From positions 59,724,023 to 59,788,022 of the forward strand of contig QCXZ01000003.1 in NCBI GenBank assembly GCA_025024175.1: 64,000 nt of DNA, read 5' to 3'. Position numbers and translations under genes: made by a program. Below the pieces are notes generated by a model, which saw nothing but the letters and a program-made list of their open reading frames with translations, ran no database searches and had not been told where the DNA came from. Shown piece by piece: positions 56,393-64,000 of the stretch (position 1 is its first letter; each line of letters starts with the position of its first letter). Origin of the DNA: Rhyzopertha dominica. Its lineage: Eukaryota; Arthropoda; Insecta; Coleoptera; Bostrichidae.

Positions 56393-59300
56393 TCACGGTG
56401 AAAGATACTATTGGTAATTCAACACATTGAGTATGTTCTTTCAAAAACTGCTTGTGCTTGACCTAATTATGTGGTTAATTAGTGGTAAAAACAACACTAT
56501 ATTATTTTGAATTAAGCAAATTATTTAAAAAAAAAGTATTAACAGTCAATAGTATTTAACTGTCAATTGAATAAGTTGTGAATGTATTTTTTTCAGGTTT
56601 TAGGGATGTGGTTGCAAATGTTTTTATGTTATGACAGAAAACACTGACAGCAAATATTTTATTTTTTTGATTGGAGTTAAAAATGCTAAATAAAAAAGTT
56701 TGTTCTAAAACAAACCAAAAAGGAAACCAAATCAAGGAAATAGTGCTATTGTTTATTTCTTTTTCATAAATGGAATTTATAGAAAGATATAATAAATTAA
56801 TAAAGATTTATTCATTTTTCTTTAAAAAGGCATAAAATAGCTTCAACGTAACGAAAGTCTTTAACTTATTAAAAACAAAACAAAGCATTTCGGATTTGTG
56901 CACTACACCGATGGCTTTTATTGTATCAAACACAGAAAAAATATTTATATGATTCTAAACTAAAAAAAAAATAAAATAAATAAGAGTTAATCATTTCCTT
57001 ATTATCAACTTTGGATTTATGATATATACTGCCGTTCGTATTTCCAAATACAATATCTTTGACACAGAATGCCTCATGTTAGACCAATAAAGGGCGTGTT
57101 GGCCGACGGCCAAACTAATTAGCGTGAACACGAGTTAGGAACACGTTTATCATCAATTTCGCCTCCAAGGCCATTGTTTTATCTAAAGCTCAAGAAATTT
57201 CCTTCATCATAATTGACGGAAGTTGTAAAGCACACTAGTCATACGTTATAAGTACTTTTTGCGTGCAAGTGCTTTCAGAACAGCCATAACATAAGCGTTT
57301 TATTTGCAGGAGTTTGTGAAATCTGGGCAAAGTATTGCAGGTCGTTTGTCATAATAAACTAGGCAAGTTGGGATAATAAAAGCGTGTAATGGAGGAGAAG
57401 AAAATTCCATATATTCTACCACGAGCTTTGCTTCCAGCATATCTAAGTAGGATATCAGTAATTCCACAAAATGTTTGTAACAAGATTTTAGTAATGTGTA
57501 CTAAACTGCTTCAAAGTATAACGTAATTAGTTTAATATTTAAATGATAATCTATAGGCAGTGTTTTTAATTTCTGCTTTAGTAAAGGTGTACTCTAGCTA
57601 AATGAATTGCTATTTATTCCGTACTGCCATTTCATTATCCAATAATTTATTTTTAGGATTTTAAATTTCGTAGTGCTTATTTTTAACAAATGTACCTACT
57701 TGAAGAAATGCACATAAAATTCAAGGTATTTTTTATTAACAAATGTATTTGTAGGTACTGCGGCAGAAATCTATGAATCTTGATAACCAATAAAGATGGA
57801 CATCCTCTAATAAATATGACTAATTGTAAAATTACTATTACTATTAATGTCAACAAATGTTAAAATAGATGTTTTTAGTTTTGCAAATGTTTTTTTTTCA
57901 CTTGTAAGAAACCAATCATTCTAGTAAAGTACTTTACCAGACTACTAACGCAATGTGTCCTGACTAAGGTTGTTGACTTGAAGTCGGTATATTAAAGGAC
58001 ACTACCTGTATGAAATGAACTACTTAATATATACTTGGTGAAGTTTACAGCTGCTTATTGTTTGCCGTGTTGTGTGTTTGGATGCTATTTATTATGGCCT
58101 TTGTACTAGCGAAAACTGCAGCAAAACAAAATAAACATGATGTTTGTTATAAACGGCAGAAGGTCTGTGTTCTGTGATTATAAACATATTTTCAAAACAA
58201 CACGCTATACGCCTGCTACTATGACAAGTGCAAGAATAATATATAAGTAAATGAGTAAACGAACTTTGCTCAGTAATTGTAGAAAGAGTAAATTTTAAAC
58301 CTGTATTTACACAAATAAAAAAACAGCATTCAATTCCTGGCAGATATGTATTAGCTCTTAAATAGGTACATCACAAGGCATCTAAGTTCAACGCTGTTAA
58401 TGATACTTCGATAAAATGTTTATTTCGACCGACAAAAAAGCAGCTTAAGCTGTAAATGTTAATATCATTTCTTAGTTATAAATTAGGAAATTTTGCGAAT
58501 GCATTATCGTAAGTACTTTCATAATAGCATCACCAGTACTAATATGTGCTAGCTTTATTCTATTTTTGTTAAACCGTAGCGAAATGTCAACATTATGACA
58601 ACCAATGTACTGACAGTAAACATAACTTTACAGTACTAGTATTACTAAAATGTCAGAACAACAATTTCATAAACTTTATTTATAGAAAAATTGAAACTTG
58701 CAAGTAAGCTAATTAAGATAAATTAAAAACATTACAAAGAATATTATAGTTCGAACAGTTAACATCATTAATTTGGCACACAACTGATTTTTCTGCAATA
58801 GAATAATATGGACAAGACCCCATTATTATCAAAAATCGAAAATTACACATTTGAAAACGTTATTTCAATTTTAAGCGATACAACAAATATTATTGTACGT
58901 ATCATGTACTGAAAGGCCCGTAAAGTACTTTCATTCCTTGGTATACGGAAATAACTATTATGTTCGATTGCAGATCGTACGACATCGTCTACTAGCAAAT
59001 TATCGTGACTTTTAATTTACTTTTAACATCGGAATGAAGCTACTTCATTGGCTGGTTTTAAGTCCAAATTAATGTTAGAAAACAATAAGGCATTTTTGTT
59101 GGTATATAGCTACTATTCGGAAGCTAAATTAGAAAAGGACATCGGTGTTTATTACTTTCCTATTAAAGGAAACATAGTGGATATAATGGCGATCTAACCC
59201 AGCTATTCATAACAACTTGATTTATACACCGGCACCGTCTGAATTGAAAAACCAAAAAATGGGAGAAATTATCCTGTTTCTACTGAAGAAACGTAGAAGT

Positions 59301-61316
59301 TAAAGCAGCAAGATACTGAAGCCCTATTAGTTTTGTACCAACCGTAATATAACAAAGATATTGATGATGAAGTGAAGACTAACATAAGGACTCAATTTCT
59401 TCTAACATTCAATTATATTCTTTCAAAGGTGTACAAAACTGTTGAAATCATAGAATAATCTATTACATTTTATCGCCCTTCTCTACGTTTATAGAAATTA
59501 GCAAATTAGATAATGTAATTTATACTTTTTTAATTAAAACACAATGCTTGTTATAATATAGTATTTAATGTTGCTAGGAAATATATCCCCACAGACGTGT
59601 AAGACAATAACTCGTTCACATGTTGGCTATTATGCCAAACAAAGTTGTAGGTTCCGTGGTTATAAAAAAACACATTCCATAAAGGCACTTTTTTAACAAA
59701 GCGATATCATTTATTTATACCAAGATGCTTTTGTGAATTACAACGGATTCTTGATCAACTATTTGTTTATAGTGCTCTACATACAACCATTTTTATACAG
59801 CTATTCTCTTTAGAAAATACATAATTAAAATGTAATACTGCTACGGTCAGAGTGCATGTGCATTTTATGCACCTTATTTTAATTTTAAATTTACCCTGCA
59901 GTTCATCTGGCCTGTTCGTCAAAGCAGATGCAGACACAGACTAAAAACTGAAAATATCAGTACCACTTTAAAAAATATGGTGGGTTATTGTGTGTTACGG
60001 TATACAAGCATATGTTTTACTAGCTTGCTAAACTTTTACAACCCCTCACAATAAGATGACCCGCATTTTTTACATCTTCAGCTTTCTGTATACCTGCATC
60101 TGCAGTTAATAGTTGCTTCCAAAAAGGTACAAACCTTTTTCAAACTAAGTCGTATTTTGTATGCCACTCAGCGCGAACGAATCAAGTGGACTGTTTTCTG
60201 CGCGACTAGCTGATCGCTCGAGCGCGCGGAAATATTAATTTGAATCGCCAATAACGGGCCCAGTTGAGAGAATAACGGGCATATGGACTCCGCAAACAGA
60301 TTTAAAAATTGCAACACCGCATTATTTCTTTTATTTGGCCATTCCGTCATTATCTATCCCCTAAGCTATTTTGCTGTAAAAGTAAGAAATATCTGCACTG
60401 CGGTATACTGATGGTAGTATATTACACGTAATCAAATTATCGTATTGTTATCAATTCGAAAAATATGGTATCGTAATACATATAAATTAATTGGACTAAG
60501 CGAGACCACTTGATATAAGCACCTATACAGGTCATAAAGTTAATCAGTTAATGACGCCAAAATGTTACGAAACTAGAGATTCTAAGATACATTTCAGACA
60601 TTTCTTAAACCAGGTACTTCAAGGAATTCGAATGATGCGTTGCAGTGTAAAATTAACTAACAACCGGCAATTTTACTGTCATTTCTGAGTGCTACTTACT
60701 GAATAATAGCATACAAGGTATTGCCTTCGGAATCAACCGTAAAAGGAAGGTGTTTTCGATCTGATCAAGAGTATACCAGCTCTAGAGTTTCACTATGTCT
60801 CCATATTTGGCACATTTTCTGCAAGACCGCATGACCTCATAATGCACTTAAATATGCTCGTATTATAAAATCAAAGCAACATGTTTGCGTCTTAATTATA
60901 TATATTGAAGCAGATATGGCATAATTTATTCAGAGCGATTTTACTTTTCTCAAGCGCGGCGAGATAACACGTGAAGAATTGCGTGCTTTCCATGGTAATC
61001 GCTTTCTACAGCATTTGTTGCACTGGTTAGATCTTGGGTGGATGGCGCGTTTAGGTAAGCGTTAATAATGACAGTTTGGACGTTTAATTAGCGGAGTGAT
61101 TTCCTTGTTACGGAAATTAAATCGAGAGAACCGAAGAAGTTCGACTTTCGCTCTGTTCTTCTTTTATTTAGTTGTCGGTTGATTGCAGTTGCTGGGAAAC
61201 AAGTGGAAAAATAAACAATATTAAAATGATGTACGAAGGCGTTTTCTTTTTTAAATTAAAATACATCTATGGCGTAAACTAAAGGCTTGTAACTTGGACA
61301 TCAAGTCGTCTGGTCT
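56393..61316. other. Long stretch without recognised genes
   Basis: About 4.9 kb of AT-rich sequence. No transposon family seen elsewhere in the window recurs here. The more GC-balanced patches at 60160-60260 and 60940-61150 have no coding or RNA signature that I can name. Confidence 0.5.
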
Positions 61317-62231
61317 GATAAGGGGTTATATGACGTTTCGCCCCCGTACGTTTTTCTCCTGTACCGATTCGCCCCCCCCCCCAATAAGTGAAACAAACAA
61401 CTAGATAACCTTTGAAAATATATTTATTTAAAATTCAAAATTATGTACAAAGCCTAACAAATAAACCATATTGTCTATTCTACAATAGCTTTCTACGATA
61501 TTCTTTATCAGTGTTGAGATCGCACGATTATTATTACTTTTAGGTTTAACTCCTAATAATAATTTTGAAACCTCATAATCTACGNAGAGACTGTTGTTTT
61601 CTTTAATTATTTATAAACTGGCAANTATTTGGAATCGAATTACAAGTACTTTGAAAACCGCGATGCAACTCTTCAATGTTGTTGTTGTTTACCTTCTGGT
61701 TCTGTTCTGTTGTACACATTTCAATAGGATCTTAGCTCCTCAAATTTATTTAATTTCTGTATATATGTCTATGTGTTAGAAAAGCTTATTGTATNTCGAT
61801 TAATTTAACTTTTAATTTTGGGTCTGCATGTCATAGTATATCAAATTGAAGAGCAAAAAGTAAATATATTTAGGTATTCTAATATCAATTTCCTACATGT
61901 AAAAGAAATCCTAAGCAGGCATAACATATCATTTCCTAACTTCGCCTTATTTTTATCCTTTTCCGATTAATTTTTGTCAGTATATGTCTCGTTGATTTTA
62001 TGTATACTTATATAATGTTTCTGTATTTGCTATTTTTTTGAAATAACATTTAAATTATTTATTCTCTTGTGATTAAAAAGTATCCCAATCTCATCAAAAA
62101 GTGGGAAAAAAACATGTTTTTCTGCAACAATAGGATAGACATTACGAGCAATGTCGAAATATTNTTCAAAATTAAATTAAATAAATTGAAACTTGAAGAA
62201 AAAAACACGTCGGGGGTGAAACGTCCTTATC
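61317..62231. mobile_element. Non-autonomous element with C/G-run inverted ends
   Basis: The left end GATAAGGGGTTATATGACGT, then TTCGCCCCCG, and the right end CGGGGGTGAAACGTCCTTATC are imperfect inverted repeats. The interior is very AT-rich and non-coding. No clear target duplication, so the superfamily is unknown. Confidence 0.45.
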
Positions 62232-62394
62232 CTCTAATAATGGCAATACAGGCTTGATTGCAGCATTCTGCTGCATTAGTTTGATAAATATGGACCAATT
62301 AAAGTTGCTTACATTTGCAAACGATATGCATCTTGGGTCACGCCAACGATTAAGATCGCAATGCTAGAACGAAATAAGTTGTAGGATTGGGTTT
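62232..62394. other. No gene seen
   Basis: Short unassigned spacer. Confidence 0.4.
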
Positions 62395-63790
62395 AGTAAA
62401 AACAATTTCGCCACATGACGGTTAGGGCTATCAGAAAGGAAAAGACTGCATACTTAAACGAAGTCAGCGCTAATACTTCTAGTAACCACTTGTGGAAAGC
62501 TCTAAATTACCTAAGCATCAAGCCAAATGGGAAATCCTGCGACCTAATTAATTAAATAACTTCTTCATGGTGGTATTTTTCCTCTCCATTAACTGTTTTA
62601 ATGAGGTAAATTTGAGAGAATGTGTTTTAAAGCTTTTGAAATTTGCTCTGAAGATATCGCTAATGTTATTTTTGCTTTCAGTTCAAATTCAGTTGGACTG
62701 TTGGTGTTTCTTCCATGCTGTCGAAATTCTGTTGCCCTGTTATTTGCAACTATGATGCTCACATTATCAATTGTTGTTTGGAACAGGTTTACTATCCCGA
62801 CAAATAAAAGCCTCGTTCAAGATGTCCTTTACGTAAAACGGATGAAATTAAATCTGTAACAGTTTTAAGGCTGGGAGCCTGGAGAGAGAAAAAAATATAT
62901 CCGATATAGCGATAGAACCAGACTCAACACCCAACTATTGTAAAAAAAACAGCACCACCTGCAAGTTAATGAATATTTAGAGATAAATGAATGCTTATCT
63001 GAAAGATTAGATTCAGAACAATCAGCACCTGATCTCTATAGTATAAGTATGCGAAACTAAAGTTATTCCCGAAAACCAGTCGAGTTGTTGCACTGACTCA
63101 TCTAGTACCTCTCACCATGAACAAAGGAAGTCTTTTGGTATCCCTATACTTTTTAAAAACATTTTATGCACTGGATCATATTTGACTATATTGTAAGTCG
63201 GTGTACTACGGCTTTGATGAGGTTTCTATTGAATTCTTCCTTTCTTGTTTGCTTAATAGGTGTCAGCAAATCTTGCTGGACGGAGAAATATCTGATATTG
63301 GCAGAATAACATGGGGAGTGGCTCACGGATCAATTATAGCACCAATTTTGTATTTAATTTACATCACTGATTTACCCTTGAAGCCCAAATTTTGCTAGTT
63401 CAGGCCATACGCCAACGATACTTACTTCTTACACTATTTCAACCCACAGAACATACACAAGCCTGCTTAGATTTAAACGTAGAGTTTAAAGTCACGTTAT
63501 GTACTTTGATCATCTTATTATCAATTTGAAATCTCTGGTAATCCCTCATGCACTTGCTTTATTGTTTCACACTATACTTTCATTGTCTTGACGTGGTCGA
63601 TAAATACAGGCTTCATAAGGTCCAGAACAACTAATGTAGATTCATATTTGAACCGAAATAAAGAATGCGAAATGCCAATATCAGCATGAACATTTTTCTG
63701 TCTTTATCGCCAGTGTATTTGCATAATAAGCTTCATAGCCGTCGCAGTTTACATCACACTGGTTTAGTTCTTAGATATGTTAAGTTATGC
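62395..63790 (+). pseudogene. Decayed LINE reverse transcriptase (jockey/CR1-like)
   Basis: Broken frames on the plus strand follow the order of a LINE polyprotein. AIRKEKTAYLNEVSANTSSN and LWKALNYLSIKPNGKS form the linker before RT. FAFSSNSVGL, CCPVICNY and EQVYYPDK are the fingers. After a gap come VYYGFDEVSIEFFLSCLLNR and ITWGVAHGSIIAPILYLIY (the VPQGSILGPLLFLIY block), then AYANDTYFL, where the catalytic YADD has become YAND. Similarity fades after about 63790. Many stops and indels mark it as old. It is close in type to the fragments at 5.3, 34.6 and 38.3 kb. Confidence 0.72.
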
Positions 63791-64000
63791 TCTTTTGGAT
63801 GAGTATTTTTCAATTATGAGTACTTCTTGATAATGCTCAAGATAGTAATCAGAGGATTCACCGTGAGTTACGTGTATGTATACTTGCTACAGGAATGGAG
63901 GTTTCTTTGCAGAAGCTGAAAGGTAATTTACTTTGCACTGAAATCTGCAGTATAGGTATCCTGAATTTTAGGGCCTAGAGGAAAGCTTTAAAATAGTAAC
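63791..64000. other. No gene seen
   Basis: Window end; possibly the tail of the LINE relic. Confidence 0.4.

Overview
This window is AT-rich, repeat-laden eukaryotic DNA. Its intron structure, mariner, hAT, LINE and Penelope-type elements and THAP-like exons point to an arthropod, most likely an insect with a large genome. I cannot fix the order or species from sequence alone. Scattered single N bases suggest a draft assembly.

The only clear host gene is a dual-specificity phosphatase of the DUSP22/DUSP15 type on the minus strand. Exon 1 (35712-35732, encoding MGNGMNK after a strong Kozak context and a GC-rich leader) ends in a GC-type splice donor. Exon 2 (14762-14878) is bounded by clean AG and GT sites and continues the protein in frame. 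The intron between them is about 20.8 kb. The exon with the catalytic Cys was not found and probably lies to the left of the window.

Almost everything else recognisable is mobile DNA, much of it nested. 0-2.3 kb: a Penelope-like element (PLE) with reverse transcriptase and GIY-YIG nuclease in partly inverted copies. 6.0-8.5 kb: a hAT-like element. 15.6-17.3 kb: a Tc1-type transposase remnant split by a hAT-like insertion with a perfect 8-bp target duplication. 17.9-21.5 kb: repeat family A carrying a nearly intact DD41D mariner-like transposon with about 340-bp inverted ends. 37.3-37.9 kb: a hAT-type MITE. 45.6-48.1 kb: a decayed mariner split by a LINE with a 15-bp target duplication. 53.8-56.4 kb: THAP-like elements. 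62.4-63.8 kb: a decayed LINE. A roughly 0.9-kb non-coding repeat (family B) occurs at least six times.

The most interesting item is repeat family C (39.3-40.6 kb and 41.36-41.95 kb). It contains a sequence that folds as a complete type I hammerhead self-cleaving ribozyme: exact CUGAUGA and GAAA cores, 7-bp stem I, 5-bp stem II, an AUC cleavage site. The second copy is a 596-bp insertion between perfect 14-bp target duplications. It consists of two oppositely oriented, circularly permuted pieces of a roughly 0.35-kb unit. This looks like a retrozyme or a non-autonomous PLE-like retroelement.

The stretches 29.4-32.0, 42.0-43.98, 50.1-51.8 and 56.4-61.3 kb are AT-rich and I recognise no gene in them.
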